A stretch of 64,000 nucleotides of DNA from the NCBI GenBank assembly GCA_905221615.1, contig CAJNDT010000593.1:1-64000 (forward strand), written 5' to 3'. The notes under the pieces are model-generated. The model saw nothing but the letters and a program-made list of their open reading frames with translations, was not told the DNA's origin and did not search any database. This document shows positions 28,442 to 39,543 of this stretch, in pieces (position 1 is the first letter of the stretch; each line of letters opens with the position of its first letter). The DNA comes from Symbiodinium sp. CCMP2592. Its lineage: Eukaryota > Sar > Dinophyceae > Suessiales > Symbiodiniaceae. A program made the translations under genes and the position numbers.

Positions 28442-29107
28442 GCCTGCTCAAGCTGTCCTCTGTCCACTGCGATGGCAGCCAAAGGGATCGATTGTACTCC
28501 CGTTGACATTCTGCGTCACCAGGCAGATGACTTGCGGTGCGATAGCACTTTTGACCGTATTCTCAGGCTGGCATTTTCAGGATGCGTTGCTCTTGCTCAT
28601 GGTTCGCCACCATGCGGTGAATACAGTGTTATAAAATTTTTTCCGGGTGGCCCTAAGCCCTGTAGATCCTGGGATTTTCTTGATGGGTTGCCGGATAATG
28701 ATGCAGACGCGCAAGCACGGGTCAAGAGTAGTAAGTTGCTCCTTACCCGTACCATTGCAATCTTGCACGCGGTTTTTCAGTCCGGTGGACATGTTAGTTT
28801 GGAGCAGCCCCGCAACGCAATGTCTTGGAAAGAACCGGTTACTCAAGCGTTTCTTCTTGCAATTTCCGCGGACTTGAATCAGGTCGCTGCCGGTTCCTTC
28901 GGCTTGCAAGCTCCCAAGCATTGGGTTTTTGCCTCGAGTTGGAGGCCTCTCCAACAGTTGCAGAGCACATGTCCGCATGGTCCCAATGCCCATTCGGACT
29001 TTCACAGCAAGCGTGCTGCAGATGGGATCTTTCCGTTCTCGGGAGACAGCTGTCTTCCCGGATGCGCTATGTGCTGCATATGCTGTGGCTGTGTGGCCCT
29101 TGTTTGA
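28442..29107 (+). pseudogene. Pol of element 2: C5-methyltransferase-like domain
   Basis: An open frame with SCPLSTAMAAKGIDCTPVDIL (motif I/II region), GSPPCGEYS with Cys at 28613-28615, LDGLP, LEQPRNAMSW 63 residues after the Cys (65 in element 1), and FGLQAPKHWVFAS at the place of the KPT motif. The closing basic motif (HSKRAAD) is followed by frame loss. A UGA sits just upstream (28439-28441). The pattern matches the domain at 1574-2340. Catalysis by the PPC cysteine is likely by analogy with C5-methyltransferases. Confidence 0.65.
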
Positions 29108-29164
29108 GGACTCCCCTAAGGCCCTAAGGAGTCGCCAGGTTCTTTTCTGGACGTCGCAACCGCT

Positions 29165-29818
29165 TTGCAAACGATTCCTGCACGAGCCTTGAACGATTTT
29201 CCTACGGCACAACAAGACGGCGGCGGTATCTACAGCTGCCCAGACTGGACGTCCCCGCCGACTGGAGTGCAGGATATCTTTCGTTCTTTACGTTCTGACC
29301 TCATGCAGTTCTTCTTGCAACACCGCATGTTCGACAGGCTTCGCAAACATGTCGCAGAGCAGTGCCATGACCCCCTGTTCAACCCTCAGGAAGTGCAGTT
29401 GCTTAGGAAGATCTGGGAAAGCTGGTTTAAGGATAGGGGTTTCACAGATGAGGTTTCATGGGATGCGGCCCCCAATCAGCCGTATAGCTTATGTGCTTTG
29501 CAGCTTTTGAGCCGCGTTCTTGAGGATCGTGATACGGCATTGTGGCCGGCGTTGCAGGCTGGCGTGGCTACTGGGGTAGATGGGGATATTTCCTTGAGCA
29601 ATTGCTTGTTGCCGACACCGGCTGACTTTGATCCGAATGCGTTTGATGTCCAGATATGTTCGGGTAATTGGCCAGGGGCTAATGAGGAACCTGAGCTCCT
29701 TGCGGAACTTGTTCAGCAGGAGGTGGATGCTGGGTATTTGCTGGTCTTTGATTGTTTGGAGGAAGCCCGGCAGAAATGGTCGCGCATTGCCATGCTTCCA
29801 TCATGCGTGCGTGAATGA
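29165..29818 (+). pseudogene. Pol of element 2: linker before reverse transcriptase
   Basis: An open segment with IFRSLRSDLMQFFLQHRM, QLLSRVLEDRDTALWPALQAGVATGVDGD, and ELLAELVQQEVDAGYLLVF. The DRDTALWPALQAGVATG part corresponds to DPDWKVFLEAIDGFTVGIK in element 1 (about 3547-3600), and EVDAGYL corresponds to EVQEGLM just after 18440. It marks the conserved region that leads into the reverse transcriptase. Confidence 0.65.
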
Positions 29819-30635
29819 GTTTTATTTCCCGCCGAAAATGTAGACAAAGTTTGTCGAAAAGGAAAACAGTGTTTTCACTGCGTGTTGAGAACACTAGACA
29901 ACACTTTGCCGTGCAGCTTTCGGCTTGAAGTTAGGATCTGTGATCCCAAAAATTTTTCTCCCGCCCACCACACCCTGTATAGTATGCAGGTATATGCGTT
30001 TTGACCATCTCCAGCAGAGCTGTGTGAGATTGGTCAAGTACTACGCTCAGCGAGCCATTCAACTCTATATGTTGGCATTCCTGTATAGTATGCAGGTTTT
30101 AGCCAAACGGACGTCCTGCAACAGTGCTGTGAGAGTTCGTCCTCTGCCACACTCAGCGAGTGAGTCGTCTTTCGCGGTACAGTGTACCTTCTTGTACATA
30201 GTCCGTAGACTGTCAGAGGTAGTTTGTGCTAATTCTGAGGGTCAGTCACTCTCTGAGTTGTTTCACACAGAAGAATCCTGTGGTACAGGCTTCCTCCCTG
30301 GTAGGGAGGGGGGAGGGGTCGACATTCCGTCCCCTGCCACACTCAGTGAGTGAGTCGTCTATCGCGGTACAGTGTACCTTCTTGTACATAGTCCGTAGAC
30401 GGTCAGGAGTACTCCGTGCTAACCTGGTACAGGTTCCTTCCCTGGTAGGAGGGGGGTGGACGAGTCGCTCGCCTTACCTGCGACCAGCGGTCGTCTTTAC
30501 GAGAGATGCCAGTGGCCATCCTCTCTGTACAGTTGCCCGAAGATCGGGTCCGAACTCACCCCCCATATCCGCTAGGAGAAAAAAGGAGTGCTTTGCACAG
30601 GGTTTCACTGCAGCGCAGTTGAGGGTTCCCTGAAA
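29819..30635 (+). repeat. Insertion with internal duplications in Pol of element 2
   Basis: Non-coding DNA between the linker and the reverse transcriptase. A block at about 30136-30230 is repeated at about 30330-30424 (CACTCAGxGAGTGAGTCGTCT...GTACATAGTCCGTAGAC), and CTGTATAGTATGCAGG occurs at 29973 and 30080. CGTGCG flanks both sides (29806, 30636), but joining there does not restore the frame, so the borders are unproven. Confidence 0.55.
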
Positions 30636-32270
30636 CGTGCGCTTACGAAAGTTTCGTTGGGAAATAAAGGCAAGGTCAATGTAATCAAAAGCCCTAACAG
30701 GAAGCCGCGCCTAATTGTAGATCCCTCCGTTTCAGGCGTAAACCCCAGTTGTCACATCCCAGAACGGTTTCTGCTTCCAGGCTTGAGTGACATCAGAGCT
30801 TCTTACCCTATGCGGGGTGTCGTAGGCGAAGTTGAGGCCTGTACATTAGACATTGCTGCGGCGCACAAAACGGTTCGGATCCGGGAATCCGAACAAGGAC
30901 TACTTGGTTTTTCGGTCAATGGCCGATATTACTTCTACCGGGTGGCCCCGTTCGGCGGGTCATTTAGTGCTCTTTGGTGGCAGCGCCTGTCAGGCTTTTA
31001 CGTGCGCACGTGCCACCGCCTGATCTACATCAGCCACATTTTCTTGATGTACGTTGATGATGCACTGCTTCTTCAGCATAGGGAAGCCCTTCCGTTATCG
31101 GCCTTGTTGGTTTTAACCCTCTCGCAATCTTTCGGGTATCCGATTTCATGGCGAAAACTGCAGTTAGGCCCCAAAATTGAATACATCGGTTGGTTGATAA
31201 ACTTCCGATCGGGCTCCTTGTCCTTGACTGATCACAAGGTGGCAAAGTTGCTCAATGCACTCACTCAGCTTGCAGCATCTGATCCTTGCAACAAGCGTGA
31301 TCTTCAGGCAGTCATCGGCATGTTGCATTGGGTTTTGCAAATGGCACCAAGCTTGCTTCCGTGGCTTTGCACGCTGTACCACGATTTGGCACGGCCGCTG
31401 GGTACGAACTTTAGCTTGAATGCTGCAGCTTGGCAGCTTCTGCCTTCATATCTGGATGCGAGGATGATTTTTACTTCCACGCCGCCTGGCACAAGCATCA
31501 AGGTGGGCAGTCGCTTGTTGAGTGTGCGCCATGTGGAGATGTCGGACAAACAGGATTTGGCTAAGGTTAGATGCACTGGTAAGCGCCTCTGGGCTAGGGT
31601 GGCCGATCCTTCATCCACCAAGCGTAAGCTGTCTTTGCAGAGTCGCACTTTTGTCGAGTTTTGGATGCAATGGTGTATCACGCCTCAGATGCCGCGGGCC
31701 TTGTCTTTCCCGCCGTTGGATTTCAGCTACGTGCTTGCAGCCGATGCATGCGCAAAGAAGGATGACATCGGCATTGGCGGTTGGGTCCAATTGCCGAATC
31801 AGCCGGCCGTTTGGTTTGCTCAAAAGTTCAAGGTTGCACAGTTCAGGGCTTTGGGGTTGCCGGTTCAGGATGACGCGAACTTGGATATCACATCCTATGA
31901 GACATTGGCTCAGCTGGCGCTTTTGATTTGCTTTGCATCCTTTACGGCATCTGGCCGCATGCGGGTAAAAATCCCTTCGTGGTCGGATAACTCTGGCACT
32001 GAAAGTGTGGCCAACAAGTTGTTCACGGTCAAGACTCCTTTGTGCTTCTTTGCGCACTTGCCACAGTGGCTTGGCGCACGGGCATCGTTCTGGATTGCTC
32101 GCATATCGCCGGATGTCATAACGACAAGGCAGACTGGTTAAGTCGTTGGTCAGGTGATGCGGCAGAGTTGCCTGAAACTTGGTCCTTGGATCATCGGGTC
32201 AAGTGTGACTTGCCGACTTTGTGGGAAGGTGAGCGTGATGTTCGAGTATTTTCCACCTGGTGCAACTTTC
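30636..32270 (+). pseudogene. Pol of element 2: reverse transcriptase and RNase H, frameshifted at the end
   Basis: Reverse transcriptase motifs: PRLIVDPSVSGVN, motif A ACTLDIAAAHKT, motif B APFGGSFSALWWQRL, and catalytic LMYVDD. RNase H shows AADACAKKDDIGIGGW, a Glu in SYETLAQL and SDNSGTESVANK. The final motif appears in another frame as IAGCHNDKADWLSRW (about 32105-32145), so a frameshift lies near 32095; the first frame stops at 32141. The YVDD here versus YADD in element 1 shows they are different families. Further scraps (about 32380-32614) may be the start of a lost tyrosine recombinase region. Confidence 0.8.
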
Positions 32271-32614
32271 ATGTGGGAGCCGACCAAGGCATCCGTAGGG
32301 CGTTGAGGCCTTTCGGCCGGTGTCTGGCGAGGAGCGCTTGGCAGCACATGGCATCAGTCAGGTTCGACAGCTCGCGGTGCGCGGTCGGCTTGCCTTCCCC
32401 CGTGAGTGTTGGCGTTCCTGGGAAGCTGGTGTCAACTGTGCAGCATCGCCGGGGTTCGGGCTCTCACGGTGCGTGGTTGGCTACGCCTTCGCCCGTGATC
32501 TCCTGCCGTTCCCAAAATGGCGGTGTCCAACAGTGTACTGCTTGCACCATCGCGGTGCTTCTGAGGAGCCGGGCTCTGGGATAGCTTTGGAAGCTGCTGC
32601 GCATTCTTTCTTTT

Positions 32615-33006
32615 GACGTACTTTAGCTTTGATATCTGAGCTTGTTGTTCCTCTAGGACTCTAGGTATAATGCAGCTTCTGACGATGTCCTGACAGTAGG
32701 CGGCAAGGCTATATTTCTGACGTTTACTTTCCGTGTTGCACTCTTTATCTTGGTGAATCAACCTAGCTTTCTGCTGCCGTCACGGCTTTATGCTTCGGTC
32801 TTGCCGACTGTGTATTTTCATTCACCTGCGTTTCATTGGGCCGCAACTTGCAGTAGTCTTGCATCGGTGTGGCTTTCAGCGCTGCGCTATCTGAGTGTGT
32901 TTCGCTTTTGAGCCTTGCTTCGAAAACCCTGCAAGTCGGCCTCACGTTCTGGTATTGGCTGGCAGGATAGCGAGTCCAACTTATCCTTTTGGCAGTTTCT
33001 TATATT
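32615..33006. other. Non-coding 3' part of element 2
   Basis: No coding signal. A tyrosine recombinase would be expected here in a complete DIRS/Ngaro element and is missing. Confidence 0.4.
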
Positions 33007-33157
33007 GGTGATCGTACACGTCTTCGCATCTGATTGCTTCTGGACCACAGCTGCTCGAAGTGTCTTACCGCCAAAAGGAGAATCGGACTCAGAGGGAGAG
33101 TTACGTGTAGAGTATATGTTGATATGAGAAATATGCTTTGCGGCTAGATAGAAATGT
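33007..33157 (+). repeat. 3' direct repeat of element 2, first copy (B1-like)
   Basis: 151 bases that read identical to 33456-33606. A 16-bp inverted match (GCTTTGCGGCTAGATA, 33135-33150) pairs with 33232-33247 in the spacer. Confidence 0.95.
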
Positions 33158-33455
33158 TGAACGGTTTTTGTGCTTGCTCAAGCCTGTTTTACATTTCTTG
33201 ATAGCGCATGTCTTGCTAACCTTGGTTTGTATATCTAGCCGCAAAGCTGCTCGAAACTGGAAAGGTAATTGGAACCCCCACCCACCCACCCTTTGCGGTG
33301 GCACTACTGTGGTGCCATTACGCTGGTGCCAAGGTGCACTGTACATTCTGTACATTTGGAAGCCTCCGAAGGGGGCGTGTATGGACGCTGGCATTTATGA
33401 TCAACTTAGTGGCTTTAGCTTTGGTTTAATTTCTTGATGTTACACTTGGGCAGCC
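33158..33455 (+). repeat. Spacer between 3' repeats of element 2 (A2-like)
   Basis: 298 bases. It contains the inverted partner of the end of the 151-bp repeat and a CCCACCCACCC run. In split-repeat elements this segment would be duplicated at the left end; that copy was not found. Confidence 0.45.
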
Positions 33456-33606
33456 GGTGATCGTACACGTCTTCGCATCTGATTGCTTCTGGACCACAGC
33501 TGCTCGAAGTGTCTTACCGCCAAAAGGAGAATCGGACTCAGAGGGAGAGTTACGTGTAGAGTATATGTTGATATGAGAAATATGCTTTGCGGCTAGATAG
33601 AAATGT
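33456..33606 (+). repeat. 3' direct repeat of element 2, second copy (B2-like)
   Basis: Identical to 33007-33157. It ends two or three bases before DNA of the TIR transposon family begins. Confidence 0.95.
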
Positions 33607-34210
33607 AGAACAAGCAGAACCATGATAAAAGAAACAAAACCAACCAAAATTAGCCTGCGTTTCCCTTCTTCAAATTCGGGAATGTGTAACCTAACTAGAA
33701 GACAATTGGCCCGAAAGCATCATCAGCGAAGAGTGTTGCTCTACGTCATAGAACCCAGTGTATAGGGTCATAGAGTCACCGAGTCAAAAGCACGGAGTCA
33801 CAGAGTCGGAGTGTCACATACAGTCAAGAGTCGTACAAGTCATAGTTCATAAAGTCATCGAGAAATAGAGTCGAGTACATGTCAAGCACAAGTCATAGTT
33901 CAAAGAGTCATAGAGTCATATAGAGTCATAGAGTCACAGTGAGACAGAATCATAGAGTCATAGTGTTATAGAGTCATAGCGTCAGAGTGAGAAAGAGTCA
34001 TAGAGTCATGGAGTCATCTATGTACCACGCACTTGACTTGATGTAGTTCACTCTATGAACACTAATGTTCAGGTTTAGCGGGTTTAGGGTATAGTCCAAC
34101 ATGACGCAGAAGTCTTCCTTTCCTAGCTTCGGAACCTCACTATATAGACATCCCTGATTACTGTGGTTTCAACGTGACTCTATGACTCTATGCATGGTCA
34201 CTTTATGTCG

Positions 34211-34612
34211 CAGCAGTAGTAGTAGTAGTAGTACTAGCAGTACCAGTACTAGTAGTAGTGATAGTAGTGGTAGTCGTAGTAGTAGTCGTCGTCGCGTAGT
34301 CGCAGTCGTAGTCGTAGTAGTAGTAGTAGTAGTAGTTGTTGTAGTTGTTGTTGTGGTAGTTGTAGTTGTTGTTGTGGTACTAGTAGTAGTAGTAGTAGTA
34401 GTAGTTGTAGTAGTAGTAGTAGTAGTAGTAGCAAAGTAGCAGTAGCAGTAGTGGTGGTAGTAGTAGTAGTAGTGGTAGTAGTAGTAGTAGTACTAGTAGT
34501 AGTAGCAGTAGTAGTAGTAGTAGTAGTATTCTTTTGTAGTAGTGGTAGTAGTAGCAGTAGTAGTAGTAATAATAGTTGTAGTAGTGGTAGTGGTAGTAGT
34601 AGTACTAGTACT
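34211..34612 (+). repeat. TAG/TTG trinucleotide tract, copy A
   Basis: About 400 bases of imperfect (TAG)n with TTG and other variants. Frames through it encode only poly-Ser, poly-Val or poly-Leu and are artefacts. Confidence 0.95.
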
Positions 34613-35625
34613 AGTTCGAACACTCGACAACGCCAATCTCTGTGAAGGGTTGCAAGTTTCACCTCAATTTACATCAAAAGTAATAACTTTACCTCGCGTT
34701 CGAACACTCGACAACGCCAATGTGTGTGAAGGGTTGCAAAATTCATCTCAATGCACATCAAAAATTGCAACTTTACCTCGCGTTCGAACACTCGACCACG
34801 CCAATCCCTGTGAAGGGTTGCAAAATTCATTTCAATGCACATCAAAAATTGCAACTTTGCCTCGCGTTCGAACACTCGACCACGCCAATCCCTGTGAAGG
34901 GTTGCAAAATTCATCTCAATGCACATAAAAAATTGCAACTTTACCTCGCGTTCGAACACTCGACCACGCCAATCCCTGTGAAGGGTTGCAAAATTCATTT
35001 CAATGCACATCAAAAAATGCAACTTTACTTAGCGTTCGTGCATTCGACCATGCCAATCCCTGTGAAGGGTTGCAAAATGCAGTTGAACTGCGCCCAAACC
35101 CTGTGAAGGGTTGCGCGGCGCCCGCAAAATGTGTAACTTTACCTCGCGTTTGAACACCCGAGGAGGCGAATCCCTGTGAAGGGTTGCGCGGCGCGCCAAA
35201 ATGTGTAACTTTACCTCGCGTTTGAACGCCCGAGGAAGCGAATCCCTGGGAAGGGTGCGAAGCGCACCGCAAAATGTGTAACTTTACCTAGCGTTTGGGC
35301 GCTCGAGAGTTCCAATCCCTGTGAAGGGTTGCGCGGGAACCGCAAAATGTGTAACTTTACCTCGCGTTTGAACGCCCGAGGAGGCGAATCCCTGTGAAGG
35401 GTTGCGCCGGGCGCCTAAAATGTGTAACTTTACCTCGCGTTTGAACGCCCGAGGAGGCGAATCCCTGGGAAGGGTGCGAAGCGCACCGCAAAATGTGTAA
35501 CTTTACTTCGTTTGAACGCCCGAGGAGGCGAATCCTTGTGAAGGGTTGCGCCGGGCGCCTAAAATGTGTAACTTTACCTCGCGTTTGAACGCCCGAGGAG
35601 GCGAATCCTTGGGAAGGGTTGCATT
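34613..35625 (+). repeat. Minisatellite, about 83-bp units then shorter ones, copy A
   Basis: Units begin with CGTTCGAACACTCGAC and contain CCTGTGAAGGGTTGCAAAA and AACTTTACCTCG. After about 35090 the unit shortens to roughly 60-75 bases, with GAGGAGGCGAATCC and AAATGTGTAACTTTACC. Confidence 0.93.
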
Positions 35626-35689
35626 CCCGATGGACGACGACGGTGCCACCCTTGGCTTTAGAAGAGAGATTAGATACCGAGATGTAGAG

Positions 35690-36005
35690 AGTATGTAGAG
35701 AGGTAGAGAGTAAGTCAGAGAGTAAGTCAGAGAGTAAGTCAGAGAGTAAGTCACAGAGTAAGTCATAAGTCACAGAGTAAGTCATAAGTCAGAGAGTAAG
35801 TCACAGAGTAAGGCACAGAGTAAGTCAGAGAGTAAGTCAGAGAGTAAGTCAGAGAGTAAGTCACAGAGTAAGTCATAAGTCAGAGAGTAAGTCAGAGAGT
35901 AAGTCGCAGAGTAAGTCACAGAGTAAGTCAAGAGTAAGTCACAGAGTAAGTCACAGAGTAAGTCACAGAGTAAGTCACAGAGTAAGTCACAGAGTCATAG
36001 AGTAG
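35690..36005 (+). repeat. AGTAAGTCACAG / AGTAAGTCAGAG tandem repeat
   Basis: A period near 12-13 bases, continuing more loosely as AGTCATAGAG to about 36120. Confidence 0.93.
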
Positions 36006-36482
36006 TCAAGTGAGTAAGTCACAGAGTCCTCAAGTTCATAGAGTCATAGAGTCATAGAGTAGTCAAGAGTAGTCAAGTTCGGTCTTAGAGTCATAGAGTC
36101 ATAGGGTCATAGAGTCGTAGACTCAAGTGTCAAGTCATAAGGTCATGTGCTCGATTCTATGTTTGTCATCTATGTATCAAGTGTCAAGTCATAAGGTCAT
36201 GTGTTCGATTCTATGTTTGTCATCTATGTACTTGTCTACCCGGCTCCGCACGGAAGAACCCTTCGCGACGCTTTCGGGAAAAACATGTATTTTGCAGTGT
36301 AAAAAATTTACATTGCAGTATAGGTTTTTTATTATACAAAGTAAATTAATTTACAATTTTTTTTTTACGTAATTTTTTCGTAAATTTGAAGTGTAAATCA
36401 AGCTTTGTTTAGTAAATTGCTCGCCACCTAAAATTAGGTAAACAGCAGAGTCAGGGCACGGTTATTAGCCGATCTCTATCTG

Positions 36483-39400
36483 TTGATAACAGCCATTCGA
36501 TACCCACAGTCCAATCTCCTGCTCCCCGCAACAGACTCCTCCCCGTGTCCGGTCACCATTGGGGAGTTGGCAGCGGACACGCCCGCAAGGCGCGCACAGC
36601 GGATTGCAGCTGATGGCGCACATCAACCTGGAGTTTACTTTATACGGCTGCCCAAACAGGCATCCACCATTGTACATAAGGGCCTTGTGGTTGAATGGTT
36701 TTGTGTTCTCCTTGTCTTGGCCTACAATGTGTGCGGCCACCGATTTGCTGTGCAGGCGGGGCAGAAAATCACCGTGGTTACGCCAACCACCAAAGTCTTT
36801 GATACCTTGAAGCACGGGTTAGGATTGAGTAACCCGCGGCCGGCTGATGCCGAGACCGGCGCCGCGCACCGGGTGGTCGCCGAGGGCACTTCATTTCGGG
36901 ACGGCTGCAGGGCTTCCCCCCGCCGGGGAGGCTGACTACCAAAGAGCAGGCCGAGACCCTGTTCAATTTTTTCTATAGCCACCACAATGAGCTCGGCGTG
37001 TTCATTGACCTCTTTACCACCACAGTGTGCGCCGGCACCACTGGCGCTGTGGACATCTGTTTGGTGGACAAGGCAGGTCGGTTCACCATGACCGGGGAGG
37101 ACGCACACCAGCGACTAACAGCCGGCAGCACGAGGCCCACAGGCCCGCTGATCATTGCGTCTCCCTCTCATTGGTGGGGGATCATCGCCGCTCTGGAACT
37201 CCACGCCACGCTCCACAAGACCATCATCAGTTGGGAGGCTCTCTATCTACTATCAGTCCTACGGGCTTGCGCAGCTTGGACTACAGTGCCAGCCGCGTGA
37301 TGACTGTGACACGGCTTTGGAGTTCTACGAGAGGTGGTTTGTTAATTGCATACCGCCGCTCTGCTTCCTGTGCTTTGGTCGCTCATATTGTGGAGTGCCC
37401 GACCACCCTGTGCAGCTGCTCCTGCGCGGTATGGATTTCGTGAACAGTGGTCCCACCGGGCGACCAATTACAGTGCGCCCCTACCAAGCATCCCATTATT
37501 GGGTTGCTGGAGTTTACCAATCCGCCTCGCATCGGTCTCCACCGCCTCCGTGCTCACAAGGGGGGTGGCTTGCAGCCGCCCAAGCGGGCCTACAGCGCCC
37601 TCCTTTCCCAGCACCACCGGTCCCTGATTGGGGAGCACATGCCACTCGATGCGCATGCGACTGTGTGCAGATGCCAGGCGGCAGCCGCCGACGTGTTAGT
37701 TGCGGCTGTGCCAGGCGCATTCTGTCTTTATGCTATTGCCTCGGACACCGTCAACCTGACGCTGCTGGGGCGGCTCTAGCACTTTGTCTCTACGCTGCTG
37801 CGCAACTCGAACCGGCCTGAGGCCCGAATTCTCCCGCCGGTTGCTACAACGGGCCTACCGCGTGCCCTCTACGATACCGCCGGATTTGCTAAGCCCGACC
37901 CGGAGGATGGCGTTCCGGCTAAAGAGGACCCTGACTTGACCGTCGAGCTTCGTAGCCAAAGTTGTGCTGCCTCTACTCCCAAAGCCCCCAGTGCTACGTG
38001 GGAGGAAAGGGTGGCTGCACTGCTGGACGCCGTGGAATACCCGCCTAGCCGATTGTTGCCCGGTGTCGCCGCCATTTCCAGCAACTGCGTTCCGCCTGAA
38101 GATGAGGATGACTTCGCGGAGCAGCGCGACATCCTCCGCAGCTACCAGGCCAAGGGCAGGCAGCAGTCGCACGTCGACGGCCCTGCAAGCGCGGCTGCGC
38201 TGCTCCAACTGCTCCCCAACCGGACGGACTGCCCTTCCCTTCTTTCGCTGCCCCTCTCCTTGCCGGCGTGCGAAGTTAAGGTCAGCCCTCAGAATTTCGG
38301 AGCCAGAGTGGTCGATTTTGCAGATCGTGCGCTATTGCTTCGTCACTGCACGGAAAGTGAGGCTTTCCGAGTGTGCCTCACTCCCTTGCTTGCAGTTTCC
38401 ATTGGGCTGGCGCAGTTTTGCGACCCTGTGTTGCGGTTACCTGAAGGGCGTGTCTTCGACCTTTCGTGGTACGAGTTGGCTCGCCCGGAGATCTGGTGGT
38501 GGTTTTTCTTGGACGAGCTCGATGGTCTTAAGTTCTCGCTCCCCAGTGCCAAGGCAGGTCATAAGTCACCAGTCCGAGATGGTAGTCTTATCCAAATGTC
38601 TCTGGCACCCAAGAGACCTCCCTTGCCCACGGGCAGGCGCCGTGGCACTGGATCAAGCGTCCGGCGAGCAACGGGGGAGGGAGGCTCGAGCATGGACCCG
38701 AATCAGGGCACCCCCTTGCTTCATTGTGGTGTGCCCCAGTCTGTCAGAATGACCTGCATTTCCTTGAAGTACGGGTTAAGGTGGAAGTGCCTGCCTCCCT
38801 TGTGGGGCGGCCCCAAATCGCTATTGCCGCACGGCTGATGGAAGGCTTCCATCGTGGGCTTCTCCTAGCTAGGCGTGGTGACTTCGACCCCCAAATGTTC
38901 TCATACCCGGGCGTGTGCAAGGGCACTTTTAGACTCATGCTCCCGCTGGACGATGTCCCCTTGGGTCTGCAAGTGCCGCCCACGCTTCCCATCCAGTCCG
39001 CTGGCCTTCTGTGCGCTGCCCTCTTCGGGCGGCTGCTACCACCTCTGGTTGGGATCTTAGCGCGGTGGTGGTTTATTGGCTGAGAGGTCCACAGAAAAAG
39101 GACTTTTATTTCCCGGTGCGCCTGTGGCGCCACGCCCATTTCGACGCGTGGGACACGAGGGCCAAGGTTCTCATCCACCACTTGGTGGCCCAAGAGACGA
39201 ACGATAAGACCCTGCCCGACGGACGCCGCATGGTTTCGGCTAGGAGACCCGGCCTAGGGGCCAGCAACGCTGGAGAGACGAAGCGGAGGCCTTCATTGAA
39301 CGGGGTGGAATCGGCCCAGGCATTCAAATCCCGTTCATCTCTACTGAGCTGATGCCGCATCTCCATGAGCCGGATCAAGATACACACCGATATGGTTTTT

Positions 39401-39543
39401 ACCGCCTACAGGAGCTGTATGAGCAGCGCAATTACCAAATGTTATACCTGTTGCGCGAATCCCACTTTCCGACCAGCGGCAACGACATGCAGCGCCTGCT
39501 GGATTCTTGGCCGTGGCCTTCGACACTGGATTGTACCCAGTGA
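36483..39543 (+). pseudogene. Decayed coding sequence of unknown family
   Basis: Stretches that look like natural protein pass from frame to frame on the + strand. They are PCPVTIGELAADTPARRAQR to about 36935; LFNFFYSHHNELGVFIDLF at 36965-37290; YYQSYGLAQLGLQ and LEFYERWFVNC around 37240-37500; KHPIIGLLEFTNPPRIGLH to 37780; a 300-codon frame 37936-38838; then pieces to MPHLHEPDQDTHRYGFYRLQ ending near 39543. I recognise no domain. At least five frame changes make it a pseudogene. It begins 26 bases after the truncated TIR end. It may be an old mobile-element or virus-like polyprotein, but nothing proves that. Confidence 0.45.

Larger units (their letters stand above)
26282..33606 (+). mobile_element. 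Retroelement 2, decayed relative of element 1
   Basis: Same strand and similar parts: Gag-like frame, in-frame UGA, dioxygenase-like, methyltransferase-like, linker, RT-RNase H, and a 151-bp repeat in two copies at the 3' end. Pol is broken by an extra stop, at least three frameshifts and a roughly 0.8-kb insertion. The domain order of the two enzymatic domains is reversed relative to element 1. Confidence 0.75.
33695..36278. mobile_element. Repeat-rich inserted block, copy A
   Basis: It interrupts the truncated TIR transposon end. Its ends carry imperfect inverted repeats: CCCGAAAGCATC at 33710 and the complement GACGCTTTCGGG ending at 36278. The interior has GAGTCATAG repeats, a TAG-type trinucleotide tract, an 83-bp-unit minisatellite and AGTAAGTCACAG repeats. 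A diverged copy lies inverted at 49100-51487. There is no coding gene apart from a short exon-like start (LEDNWPESIISEE). Confidence 0.75.
33609..36456 (+). mobile_element. Truncated right end of the TIR transposon family, itself interrupted
   Basis: 33609-33694 matches 18098-18184, and 36279-36456 matches 18185-18360, ending in the TIR with one mismatch (36429-36456). The base after it is C, not the TA expected. The two halves are separated by the repeat block 33695-36278. Confidence 0.88.

Noticed and set aside
29806..30641. CGTGCG as target duplication of the insert in Pol 2
   Set aside because: Joining at these sites does not restore the Pol frame, and a 6-base match in GC-rich DNA is weak.
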